A DNA stretch of 64,000 nucleotides, taken from contig CM046295.1 of assembly GCA_025267735.1 (NCBI GenBank), positions 6,719,270-6,783,269 on the forward strand. Reading direction: 5' to 3'. Below, piece after piece: positions 11,855 through 22,724 of the stretch (positions are counted from its first letter, which is position 1; every line of letters begins with the position of its first letter). The DNA is from Mactra quadrangularis (lineage: Eukaryota > Mollusca > Bivalvia > Venerida > Mactridae). A model generated the notes under the pieces. That model did no database searches, was not told the DNA's origin, and worked only from the letters and a program-made list of their open reading frames with translations. Position numbers and translations under genes: made by a program.

Positions 11855-14800
11855 AGACTATGTATGTATTAGCACCATGTCTATAACCAGGAATGTTTCC
11901 AATGTTTCTCAAAGTTGTTGTGGGTGTTTGACATAATATATTTCACTCAAGGAATGGTTCCAGGAATGTCACTATACAGGAAATTGGTTATAATGTTATA
12001 TTACTGATGATAACTTAAAGATTGAAGATTGAGAGCTGAACAAAACACTATTGTTACTCTATTGGAATAATAAAGGGAGTTACAATAGTGTTTCGTTCAG
12101 CCTTCGAGATGTCTTTTTTATATTAAACCATAGAGTTAAGTTTCTGTTTTTAAAAACTTCTTAAGTTTACAGCAAGTCAATGCTGTTTAGTCATTCTGCC
12201 TTGTACTTTCCTGTTCTATTTTTTTCTATTCTGATCTGTCCTACTCCATTAAATTGTTCTCAAGTAATCAGTGTTCCATTTGATCTCTTCTGCTTTGTCC
12301 TGTTCTGTTCTGACAATTTCTGCTTGTTTTTATTGTATTTTGTTATTTTTAAAATGTCCTAATCTACATGTATATTGTTCTTAGTTCTGCACTTCTCCAA
12401 TCTGTTCTATTTCATTCTGAATGGAAATATTCTGATAATATTCATTGGGGTTTCAACCCAGGACCCCTATATCCCTAAGCGCACATCTAAGCATTTGCAT
12501 ACTGCTCCTACTTGTGTATCAATATCTAGGTCAAAAATATAATGTCATCCAGCAACATCAATATTTATATGAAACCAATTTCTTAATGTTTTTTACCTAC
12601 ATATGTGATTATATATTTTGACAATAAGAGTTTTTTCAGGGCTTTTCCTATTGGTTGTTTTTCATATTTTATTGTTCTTCAAGCTCTGCCCACCAATCAT
12701 TTAAAGATGATGAAGTGATCTTATTGACCTTTACGTGACAATGAGTGATTCTTGTTTAAATTTTTTATGAAGGTATTCAGTCATTGGTCAAACAAAGATG
12801 TCCACTGGGTAATGGCTTTATCCATTGCCTTGGCAACCATGATACAATATATGTTAAATTGAGTGACCATTCCATCTAGCTTGACAAGTGTTTTTATTTA
12901 TTCCATTTTTTTTCATTGCCTGGGTACTTTGGTAATGGAATGACCACTTTTGGCCTTTACATCATTTGAGTGACTGCTATGCCTATTGAGTGACCATTAC
13001 ATTTATAAATACATTGACCAATATGTTTTGTTATAGATATTAAGCCATTGTGATGCTGCGTGACAAATATGGCTCCTGGGAAATAGAAAAAATTGGTCAT
13101 CTGAAAATGATTGGAGTGACGGCCATCTTTGATGTTTCTAGCTAATTTTCGGACAATTGTCCTGTCTGTGATATTCAGAGAAATATAATTACACACGTGA
13201 CCCTTACGTCAAGGTGTGCATCTACTATAACATTTATTCTGATGTATAGGAGAATTGCTATAACAATTTTGCATCTGAACATGTTTCGTTCTTTATTTAC
13301 GCCATTTTGAAAATGAAATATTTATGTTTGAAACAGAGACTGGGAGAAATAGGAAGGGGGGGGGCTTTTTCGTATGATTGTGATTGCGGAAAGTAATTGC
13401 AATCGTATATTACATTGCTACTTGTGCTTTGTGCAATTTACGCAAGTGTGAGAATCACTCTACGATGAAATTAAATGAATGAAAATAATAAATAAAAAAA
13501 ATTGCAATACTTTTTATGATTTTTTTTTCGTAACATTTTTTGTGTGTTGTTTTCGGGATTGTTATGAATCACGGACGAAAAATAAATGTGATTTTTCATT
13601 ATGTAGCAACAATGGAGTTTTCACATAATTACTCGCTGTTCAATAATTTTGAATATGTTGTAGTGCCTATACAATCCTCACGCTGATTTTATCAAGTGCT
13701 TGGAATGAGAAATGTTATTTGCGTACGAGGTGTTGGTGATTTTCTGCGTCGTATGATTATATCCATTAATGAAATTTCTTGTTCTTATATCGTGCGGTCG
13801 TGTACGAACAATAATGAAATTCTAAGCTTGTCGTATTCATACGGTGAAACAATTATAGGATTTTTTTTAGACGGGAAATTTTGTTTCTTTTAATGATTTT
13901 GAATTTTTATCCGAGGATTTGTTTTGCGACGGATTTTGCTTTTTGAAATGATTCGCTTTCGTGAAACTTCATGTTTTGATTAAATCTGGACTTAGACTGT
14001 ATGAAATATATGTTGTTATATGCTTTTATAAGCATAGTGTCTTTTAAGGAAACAATGAAATTGTGAAACTTGGTATCAGGATCAGAAAATATGAATAAGA
14101 TTGAGTCGGAAACATTGACTGTATGGAATATATGTGTTAGATGTTTTATATCATTTGTGGCACTATTGTGTTTTTTTTATATATATTTTTATACATCAGT
14201 GGAGTTATCATTTTCTTACGAAACAATATAATTAATTCGCTAGCAGGATTTTGAAAATTTGTTCTTAAGACTGTTAAGAAAAAGTAATTGGAATAGTGAA
14301 GTATTTGAAATTTCACAGTTTTGTGTTTTTGTTTGAAATTGAAACAAAATTCTGCAAATTTGTAGTTTTGGACTTTGGATTTACACCTTGTATTGATTTG
14401 CACTGAAGTAGTTTAGGAACGAACCTACTGAATTCAGTTACTGGCTCAAAATGGTCTTGGTTCAGTTAAATAAAAATTATTTTGAATAACCCCTGGATAT
14501 TTATTTGAACTGATGTATATTTGGAACAACCCCTGTGTTGTATGAAACTGGGTACCCAAAATGATATGGGTTAAGTTTAATGAAAAAGTACTTTCAGAAC
14601 AGCCCTTGTTTTGATTTGATTTGAAGTAATTTTGGAACAATCCTTGTGCTATATTGAACTGAGGGAATGACTCAAAATGATGTTGGTTAAATTAAACAGA
14701 AGTACGAGTCTTTCTGATGGTGGATCTATAAAATCATCTAAAACTGTTACTTGGATTGGTAAAAAATATTACTGGATTTATTTATCATCTCCCCTGACTT

Positions 14801-15070
14801 TTTGACATGTACCGTATCTTCCCTATTAAATGCCCATTCCTTTACAAACATCTTCTTGGATTAATGTTCAAGCAAAGGGTGTTTATTGTAAATATGCTTA
14901 ATTGAATGTGGTAATGATTGGAGCACTATAGTATTGTCCATGAAACCATTATAACTGAGTTCAGGGACAAAAATATTTAAGATAGGGGACACAACTCTTT
15001 GTTTTTATAATGATAGTAATTGTAACTGTCAAGGGAGGTTATTTGTTAATTTATAACAAAGGTTTTTTAG
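11855..15070. other. Gene-free stretch
   Basis: No convincing exon is seen. It contains a homopolymer G run near 13360, a CpG-retaining patch at about 13690-13970 (many CG dinucleotides, such as GCGTACGAGG and GTGCGGTCGTGTACGAAC), and a loose 60-120 bp quasi-repeat at 14440-14720 built on words such as GGAACAACCCCTGTG. Confidence 0.5.
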
Positions 15071-15082
15071 GATACAAGGAGG

Positions 15083-15245
15083 GAAATTTTTGGTTGCCCT
15101 GAAGGAGTTTTCGATTGCTCAAAGGATGTTTTGGGTTGCCGAAAAAGAGTTTTTGGTTGCCTAAAAGGAGTTTCTGGTTGCTGAAAAAGAGTTTACTGGT
15201 TGGTTGCCCAAAGGGTGTTTTGGTTTGCCCTAAATAAGTATTTGG
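15083..15245. repeat. Short tandem repeat, about 25-bp unit (GGTTGCC...AAGGAGTTT)
   Basis: About seven imperfect units contain GGTTGCC or GGTTGCT followed by AAAAGGAGTTTTTG-like sequence. It is non-coding, and unit length varies by a few bases. Confidence 0.75.
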
Positions 15246-15309
15246 ATCCGATACCCAAACTTAAAAGCGGTTGTCTCAGTCAACTGTACACTCACACTGA
15301 TCATTAAAT

Positions 15310-15800
15310 AGCTAGCTTTGAGTTTGTTTGAATCCCATCAATTACCTATCCTGTTGTTTCCTTGAGCAAGAAACTTTATCCTATTTAAGCTCAGTACTTG
15401 GGACCAGGAACAGTGGTAAATCTAATGCTTCAGTCCCATAAAATTGTGGCTTGTTGCGGACCTGTATGACAGCCATAGGCCTTGGGAAGCCTTGCCTATT
15501 AAGGTGACGGTACGCACATGGCACAAAACAACATACCCGTAGGAAGCCTTGGCTGGAAAATATGCAAGTTTAATCCATACTCAGCTATGATTTGGTTCAG
15601 GATTTGACTTAGAAACTGATATGTGTGTCCACAGCTTATCTCATAATTGGACCCTTGTAAAAAACGTAACAGTCCGTACGGGTACACAAGAGTTTGTACG
15701 GGTCCTTGCGGAGCTTGATGGCACGGCGCCTGAACTGTGCCCTCACAGCTATTTTTATGTTTATGGGACTGTAGCATTAGTTGTAAGAACTTGTTTCACA
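15310..15800. repeat. SINE-related fragments
   Basis: GTTTGAATCCCATCAATTAC is B-box-like, and CCTTGAGCAAGAAACTTTAT matches SINE cores seen at 49560-49625. The adjoining 15500-15780 stretch (AACATACCCGTAGGAAGCCT; CpG-rich) looks like another repeat fragment. Frames on both strands here are short and unsupported. Confidence 0.4.
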
Positions 15801-16204
15801 ATCCAGCTAAAACAAATTAGTAAAAACTAAACTATCCCTAGAATCTAGATTCACCTTGGTATTGATGATAATTCTACAAGATTTATTGCTTTATTTGTCC
15901 TTGGAGAAAATTAGATTTACATTTTTTTTGTCTGTACAGATTTTATGTCTACCATTAGTAATGGTATTTATATGGAGATTTCTGTATTCTGTGAGAATTA
16001 AAGACAAAATAGCACAAAATTATAGATATTAAAAATTGTGCGTCTACACCCTAACTGTTCCACTAGCACAAAGCCCAAATTGATTCAGGCTAGTGAAAAT
16101 TAATTATTTCATAATCACATTAGGGCTAGTTGATATTTATTACCTTTTACAATATCACATAATAAATATGGCTAGTTATTAATAATCTTGAAATCAATTG
16201 TGTA

Positions 16205-16445
16205 ATGATGATGAAAATGATGATAATGATGATGATGGTAATAATGGTGATGATTATCATGATAATGGTGTTGTTAATAATGGTAATACCGGTGATGATG
16301 ATAATTTTGATGATGATAATGGTAATGACGATCATGTTATTTTTGTTGATGATGATAATGATAACATTGGTGATGATGATAATGATGGTGTTAATCTTGA
16401 TAATGATGTTGATAATGATGGTGTTATTGGTGATGATAATGATTT
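16205..16445. repeat. Impure GAT/AAT microsatellite
   Basis: The tract is a GATGATAATGATGATGGTAA-type composition with no long pure run. It creates artefactual Asp/Asn-rich and Met/Ile-rich frames. Confidence 0.9.
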
Positions 16446-16539
16446 ACTTGTATGTTTTTTTGGAACCATGCTTTTTATAAATAAGTTCATGTTGGAGTAT
16501 GATTCATTTATGAATGAATATTTTCTTGAAGGTTACTAC

Positions 16540-16920
16540 AAAATATGCCCTAGGGGATGCTACTGTTTTCTGACATTATTCCAATATCCTTTTTAAATTG
16601 TACTCACTAAGGGACTCCTCTGTTTTTCCAACCTCATTTCAATATCATTTATAATTTGTACTCACTAGGGGGTGCTTCTTTTCTCTTGACCTCATTCTGG
16701 TATTATTTTATTTTTTTTCTCACCAGGGGGCGCCACTGGTGAAACTACTTCCTGTAATCATGTATATCATGATTGACAGTTAATATTTTGTCCCATAGGT
16801 GGTGCTATCAGTCATTTTTTCATTATTATTTATAATCTTTTATCTCCTAGGGGGAGCCACAGGTCTTTTTTTTCGATATCATTTATAATCTTTTTCAGCC
16901 CCTAGGGGGAGCCACTGATC
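16540..16920 (+). repeat. ~57-bp tandem repeat, 7 units, each with an AGGGGG(C/A)GCC-type core
   Basis: The cores lie at 16548 (CCCTAGGGGATGC), 16605, 16663 (CACTAGGGGGTGC), 16721 (CACCAGGGGGCGCCACTGG), 16792, 16844 (CTCCTAGGGGGAGCCAC) and 16899. They are about 58, 57, 58, 72, 52 and 55 bp apart, all on the plus strand, and are separated by related spacers (TTTCAATATCATTTATAAT). The cores are better conserved than the spacers. Confidence 0.85.
16721..16739 (+). promoter_or_regulatory. Near-consensus CTCF-like core motif
   Basis: CACCAGGGGGCGCC matches the well-known bilaterian CTCF core (CCACNAGGGGGCGC) at every core position. It is the best of seven copies in the tandem array. Occupancy is unproven. 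Confidence 0.5.
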
Positions 16921-17074
16921 GCCCCAATTCGTACATATGTTGATTAGCGTGATGGATTAATTGTGAAACATGTATGACACATGTATATCCTTTGGGTTTT
17001 CTAATGTCATTTTTTACATTAATTAGTTTTTACTGTAAAACAGATTTTTTTCATGTTACGAAAATTTCATAAAA

Positions 17075-17215
17075 TTTTCATTACATGAATCTGGTTTTTA
17101 GACTTTAGGCGATTTTCGCCAAAAGGCTTAAGTTATACCACAAAATTTAATGGAAAATTATTGACGAAAATGCCTGACCAGTTTAACCTGTGGAGTGATA
17201 CATGTGTCTCTGATT
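17075..17215 (+). repeat. Dispersed repeat, copy 1 of a pair
   Basis: It contains AGGCTTAAGTTATACCACAA and GACGAAAATGCCTGACCAGT with TTTAACCTGTGGAGTGATAC. All are shared, in order, with 47085-47215. Confidence 0.75.
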
Positions 17216-17219
17216 AACT

Positions 17220-18610
17220 ATGCAGTTAATTTCTAGGTGATAAAAGTAGTTCCGTCAATCGACTGACATGTATTCGTTTCAATGATCAATTGACAGGTGT
17301 TTACGTATATTCAATAAGAATGTGGAAGGGGCAGAGTAAAATCTCGTTAATACACTAAGCAGTAGTATTTGCCAGTAATACAGGGTAGAATAAACACTTC
17401 GCCCGCTTTTTTTGCCTGCTTGATTCATAATTGAATCTAATGTGTAAGGAGTAATCATTAGTATGGATTTGTAGGTTTCAATGTGCACGAAAGTCTTTCT
17501 GTATTTCAATACTTTGATATTTTGATTGAATGGGCAATATCAGTCTTCAGGACAAGCTTTCATCAGGACTGGGAATTTGGTCCAGCAAAGTATATTATTT
17601 ACTGGACCAAATAAAAGTTGACTGGACCCAAAAAATTCTTAGCTGTAAAAACATGTGATTAACCAGTAAAAAGTTTAACAAAAGAACATGAAAAATCTTA
17701 ATATTAGCTAAGAATTCATTGTTTAAAGGATTAATATTTCAAAATTTTAGGCAAAGCTAAGTTAATGAAAAAAAAGCAAAACAAAATTACACTCACAAAA
17801 ATGACTCATTTTACAATAAATGTTATAGAATTGCTGATTTGATTGTTTTTTCTCCCGAATATTTTAGTCATGTGAATGCTTCTATGCCATTTACTCAAAC
17901 TTATTTCCTAATGAAGATCCAAGCGTTGTAAATTCATTACTTTACCAGCTTACATTGCTATATATCGGGGCATGAGTTCAAGCTTCCATACTGGCAAAAT
18001 GCAAGTGGATTTTAATGATTATGCATTACTTTTATTTTAACTCGCAAATTTTCGCAAGTTGAAATCACCTCTAAAATATGAATTATATAGTAAATCTATC
18101 AGGTTTGGTAAGCAAGTAACAGACTAATTAATTAAACCCTCTTTATGTGGATTGACTCAACAAGAACCAATAGTAATTTAAACTCTAAACCAGTACCTTT
18201 TGTCAAAGCCATATTCCGAAATTTGGAGAAAAAAATATGAGTGTTTTTTTATTTTGGAAGATGAAATAAAATCAACTCGCAAAAATGTGCAAGTTCTGTT
18301 TTTTGTTATATTATAGCTCTGTGTATATTATTTAACATTATGGTACATTAGAAAATATGTATTAACTGTGCATTTGTGACAAATACAATTAATTTAATGT
18401 ACCCAATGGAATCAATGTGTCAGAAATGCCAGGAGCACATTTGATGGGTTGACATAAAAGCGCAAAACTAGAATTGTTTTTGCATTGACTAATTGAATAT
18501 ATATTATACTTAGGAACAAAGTTTAGGGTTAAGCTCAAACGATTGTAACTCAATTACAAAGAAGAGTAAGTTAAGACCACTTTGCACTAAACCTGCAAAA
18601 TACTGATTGT
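17220..18610. other. Gene-free stretch
   Basis: AT-rich sequence without coding character. There are repeated ACTGGACC words at 17570-17640 and a half copy of the palindromic MITE near 18436-18490. Confidence 0.45.
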
Positions 18611-18690
18611 ATCAATGGGTCAGTACAAAACTAGTCTAAATCCTTCTTTATTTACATGTAGTTACGCTAGTTTTTGCGCTAACTCATCAA
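18611..18690. mobile_element. Palindromic MITE (TGGGTCAG...family), copy 1
   Basis: The left arm ATGGGTCAGTACAAAACTAG with TCTA is mirrored by a right arm CTAGTTTTTGCGCTAACTCA. The centre is CCTTCTTTATTTACATGTAG. It has no coding capacity. Confidence 0.7.
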
Positions 18691-18814
18691 ATTATATTAA
18701 GGGACAAAATACTGATTGTATCAAACAGTTGACACTTGAAAAATGATTTTATAGGAATTATTTGCTAGCATGATAAAAAGACAGATACCTTGGTGAAATA
18801 ATTTTTTTGGTAGA

Positions 18815-19145
18815 GTTTGATTGCGTAGCAAAACATTGTATAGGTCATATCACTGTAAGCAGTCAGTTAATCAACCTACTTACTGTTCTTTGAAAGGTCA
18901 AATCTCTGAATTAAGCTGTTAACCAGTTACTTGATGCATACTTGCATCATGGCTGACAACTGTACAATATGATTCAGAATCAATGGTAGGAGGGAGAATG
19001 GTTGTAGAAATTATTTTGTGGCTTAGATCTAAACTCCACAAAGGTATTCCTTGCCCAGAATTCAAGCCCAAGCCTCCTTTGAGCAGTAGCGTTGGGCTTG
19101 ATTGGAAGACCTGGGTGTTACCGTCTGAGCTAGCCAGGCGATGTG
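18815..19145 (-). mobile_element. tRNA-derived SINE, family D relative
   Basis: On the minus strand the head is TGGCTAGCTCAGACGGTAAC (tRNA A-box-like), the middle shares GACAACTG...GGGAGAATGG with 60205-60420, and the tail ends near the GACCTATACAATGTTTTGCT word. Confidence 0.65.
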
Positions 19146-19225
19146 TATCTTTTATTATGAAATAATATTGGAAGCAACTAGAATGTTTACAAGAGGAATT
19201 CATATACTAGACTACAATTCCCTGA

Positions 19226-19505
19226 AAACTCTGGTCGGACTAACGCAGTTGGTTGCACGTCAGCCTTGACTGGGTTTGGAATCTTGTGTCCCGAAGGGGG
19301 TACGGGTTCAAATCCAACCCGGATAGGTTATACCCTTCCATGAAAATTGAACCATAATGTCAATTTTCCTTCATTAATAATGTATATGAATGTATATGCA
19401 AGTACTGGTACCATAGACAAAGGTCAGGAAAGCTAGGTTAGATGGACTGGATGCTGTAATCTAACCTAAATTGGGTTGACTCAGCGTTAAACCTTGTATA
19501 TTAAA
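19226..19505 (+). mobile_element. tRNA-derived SINE, family B
   Basis: It has the head GCAGTTGGTTGCACGTCAGC, a B-box-like GGGTTCAAATCCAACCC, and the body CCTTCCATGAAAATTGAACC with CATAATGTCAATTTTCCTTC. It is full length with a tail near GACTCAGCGTTAAACC. Confidence 0.8.
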
Positions 19506-19731
19506 AAGTTCAATCCAGGAAACAGCTGCCTCGTCATTTTAGATTTATTGAAGAATTAATGTTGTATTTGTTTGATTAGTTATATGACATATGTAACTCT
19601 GTATATTTGATGTGAAATCCCTTGTGGCCCCTTTTTACATTTCTAACTAGTAAATTAAGAAAACAGATGCAATAGTTTTGATATATGAGAGTAAGGGGTA
19701 TGGCGATTGAATGACAGATATCATGAAGCTC

Positions 19732-19814
19732 ATTGATGTGTCAGCGCTGAACAAGTCTATGTCCTTGTTTATTTTACACGTAGTTAGACTAGTTTTGTGC
19801 TGAGCCTTTGATGT
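19732..19814. mobile_element. Palindromic MITE (TGGGTCAG...family), copy 2
   Basis: TGATGTGTCAGCGCTGAACA forms the left arm and TTTTGTGCTGAGCCTTTGAT the right arm, around the shared centre CCTTGTTTATTTTACACGTA. Confidence 0.7.
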
Positions 19815-19929
19815 ATAGTATCATATTTCCTGCGAAAAACTCAATTATATTATTAATTTGAGATCATTGCCATTCAGGGAATCTAGTTAGGTTTGTTTGA
19901 CGATATGAGTTATTAATAAAGTGGGTTTT

Positions 19930-20300
19930 GCGTTTAATATAATATGATATAAAGCGCTAGGCGTTTCCCTAATGTCAGATCGTATTATTTACTGTATAGC
20001 CCTTTTAACAAATTAAACGGCATCGGGTTTTCATGCTACAATGATATTAACGACATTACACGTGTCTACTGGGATTATGATCGGGTAAAAATAATATTTA
20101 TTGGTCGGTTGTACATTATTAATATAGCAAGCGTGATGGATTTCGATTGAGCATTGTTTTCGTGACTGCCTCGTTGTTAACACGATTCAAAAGAACATTT
20201 CAATGTTTCTGGAATTAGATTTTTCAAAAGCATCATTTCTGTTCACGACAAACGCACTTAGGATTGGCACATTGTCGTGTGATCTTTTTGAGTGTTGTTT
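19930..20300. promoter_or_regulatory. CpG-retaining patch, candidate promoter region
   Basis: About twenty CG dinucleotides lie in about 370 bp (e.g. AAAGCGCTAGGCG, CGGCATCGGG, AACGACATTACACGTG), unlike the CpG-poor surroundings. It lies about 2.2 kb upstream of the first recognised coding exon of gene 2, so it could hold the unseen 5' non-coding exon. This is inference; no core promoter element was identified. Confidence 0.25.
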
Positions 20301-21484
20301 TTGATAATGATAATATGGTGTTGATTCAACGTTTTTGATGTTGTTAACAGACTCATATTGTTGAGTTTTGAATGAAACATTTTTTCAGATTTAGATCGGA
20401 ACCAATTGTGAAATGTCAGTACGGCAATTTGCATCATGAATAGAATTCTGAAGTGAAAAAGAATGACGAATGCGTCATAACTTAACTTTGTTGCTTGTAA
20501 TCTTGTGTAAATTTTTGTATTGGAATTGCTGTGATGGTGTTATTTTTAAAAAATCCAATGGAACAATTCTATATGTGGATTTGTTATTTCATAGTGATTT
20601 AAGTGATTCTGGGGTAAAAAGGGGGCGTGGCCAATATATGTCGTAATTATTTCTTAACTTTTTGTGATGAAAATTTGAATTATGAACTTATGAAATATTG
20701 CAGAATTAACAAATTTGTTTGAAATTTTTAAAATGTTCATGACTGAATTTGTTACTTTACTTTGAAGTGTTGTTAAAAATAGTTTGTGCTACTACAGATT
20801 TGCTAAACTACATTTTTAGACAGTTCTACAGGTGCTTGTAAATATTGGAATCAAAATTTAATGTAGTTATTTAAGTAGGGATATCCAATGAATAAAAAGA
20901 CTGGTAACAGTTTTAAATGGAGAAAGAAAGTATTTATAATTTGTTATGGACAGAAAAAAATTTTGATATAAGAAAATAAGGCTAATATAATAATTATAAG
21001 ACCAAATTCTCAGCTCGGAGTTAAAAGAGTTTGATTTCTGACTGGAATTTTAATTAATAAAAATAAGGTTAAAAAATCTTTAAAATCTAAAAAAAACATC
21101 ATGTTTTAGATGTAGGTGGTCAGCATTTCATTATTTTGTGAGAAAACAGCTTACTTTTGCCAACCTGTACATGATATTAAGAATTCTAAAGAACAAATTC
21201 TTGGAACATTAATCTTTGACAAATTTTACTAATAACAACATGGACGGAGACTTAAATTATTGATCTTTGACTTTTTAGGGAAGGAGGCTTAATTTATTGA
21301 TTGTTTTACATGTTTTTTATGCTTGTAATGTTTTAGATAAAGGCTTGAAACATTGATTGACTTTAATATAGAGATTATATAAATGTACATTTATGGATAT
21401 AAATATTCATATTATTGTCTTTTGGCGAAGCTTGGCCTTGACTTTGGACAATGAAATTATCTTGGACAATCAAGCAAGGAATGT
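20301..21484. other. Gene-free stretch
   Basis: AT-rich sequence. The only notable word is GGGGGCGTGGCC at about 20620, a GC-box/KLF-like site. No exon is recognised. Confidence 0.4.
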
Positions 21485-21655
21485 TATATGCTTCCATGAA
21501 AATATGACAATAATGTCAATTTAATTTTCTTCATTAATATGGTAGACTTTGCTGGCCTTGTGGAAGGGTTAAGTGAGTACTAGTTACAGACAAGGGTCCA
21601 AAAGCTGGATTAAGTGTGCCGGCTGCCATAAAACAGACACAGTGTTGAAACAACT
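21485..21655 (+). mobile_element. SINE family B, 5'-truncated copy
   Basis: It starts within the body (CTTCCATGAAAATATGACAA) and runs through GGACAAGGGTCC-like sequence (GACAAGGGTCCAAAAGCTGG) to the tail. The tRNA head is missing. Confidence 0.7.
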
Positions 21656-21665
21656 TATACATGTA

Positions 21666-21830
21666 AATTAAGACTGTGAAATAAGCTCTCTTTAAATGCA
21701 TATGGAATAAAGTTATTCGTAAATTTTGCAGCTGGACTGCTTTGCATATTAAACCTTACTGCTTCTAGCAGTAATATAGGAATTGCAACCTAAGTGCTAG
21801 AAATTTAAATTCCCTGCAGTTCTTGGAAGC
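21666..21830 (+). repeat. Local direct duplication, copy 1
   Basis: AATTAAGACTGTGAAATAAG to about GGAATTGCAACCTAAGTGCT is repeated 330 bp downstream at 21996-22165 with scattered differences. Confidence 0.8.
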
Positions 21831-21995
21831 TTAAAATAAGCTGAAAAAGCTTGTTTTATAAATATTGAGCTTGAAAAAAAAATCTATGTTGTTTGATTGC
21901 ATGGACGAAGACTTCTTAGGTTTTTGTATCACAGTCTATAAACATGATTGATGTGTCAAGCTTTTAGTTTTGGTGACTCGTAGTCTATTCCTGTG

Positions 21996-22165
21996 AATTA
22001 AGACTGTAAAATAAGCTCTCTGTTAATGCATATGGTATAAAGTTATTTAGACTTTATGCAGCAAGTCTGTTTTGCATATTTAAACCTCACTGCTTGCAGC
22101 ATTAATATCAGAATTGCAACCTAAGCGCTAGAAATTTAAATTCCCTGAGCACTGTTCTTGAAAAT
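21996..22165 (+). repeat. Local direct duplication, copy 2
   Basis: This is the second copy of the roughly 170-bp segment, ending 350 bp before the first recognised coding exon of gene 2. It shares TGCTAGAAATTTAAATTCCC-like sequence (here GCGCTAGAAATTTAAATTCC). Confidence 0.8.
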
Positions 22166-22516
22166 CTATATGTTCTACTGTATATATGATTATATGATTA
22201 TACTATATGAATGAAGACAGTAGAGTCAACTGTCTGGAACTGCTTGTGAAATCCAAGGACTAATACAATTTATACTTAAACAAAAGTGCCTGCGCATGCA
22301 ATCTTAATGAGAGATTAATCAATTATCTGTGGCTGGACTTGTATGCAAATCAGTGCCATTGAAAACTTGTTGACTTTGTTCTTAGCGGAGTTGAAGATTT
22401 GCAAATAAGAAGCTGAGCTGAATATTTGCATACATGTGAAAAAAGTGCAGAAATACAGTAACTTTGACAAAAAATCAAATAAACTGTAAATTTTGACATT
22501 ATTTCATTTAGTTACC

Positions 22517-22724
22517 ATGGCCACTGATTTGAGTTTTTCGAGTTGTGACTTTGGGGCAATAAGTCCCAACAATTCACCTGCGTTAGTTCGTCAGAGAACA
22601 TTTCCTCTTGATGCACCTACCTTGAAAAGGTCAAGGTCAGTAGGGGGCTATAAGGGGCCACCTAAAACCCAAGTGTCCTTGACCCTGTCACATTGGGATT
22701 CTGTGTCTCGTACTGTTCATTATG
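22517..22724 (+). CDS. Gene 2 exon 1 (start codon exon)
   Basis: The ATG at 22517 sits in a good context (GTTACCATGG). An acceptor-like TTTCATTTAG ends at 22511, so a non-coding exon probably lies upstream. It encodes residues 1-69 (MATDLSFSS..., basic/Ser-rich, RQRTFPLDAPTLKRSRS) and ends ...TAT G|GTAAGA (phase 1). An in-frame TTG further 5' (22493) is not a start. Confidence 0.75.

Noticed and set aside
16198..16596. Asp/Asn-rich 132-codon frame
   Set aside because: It is an artefact of an impure GAT/AAT microsatellite, with no splice or start context.
18919..19203. 94-codon minus frame
   Set aside because: It lies entirely inside a SINE copy.
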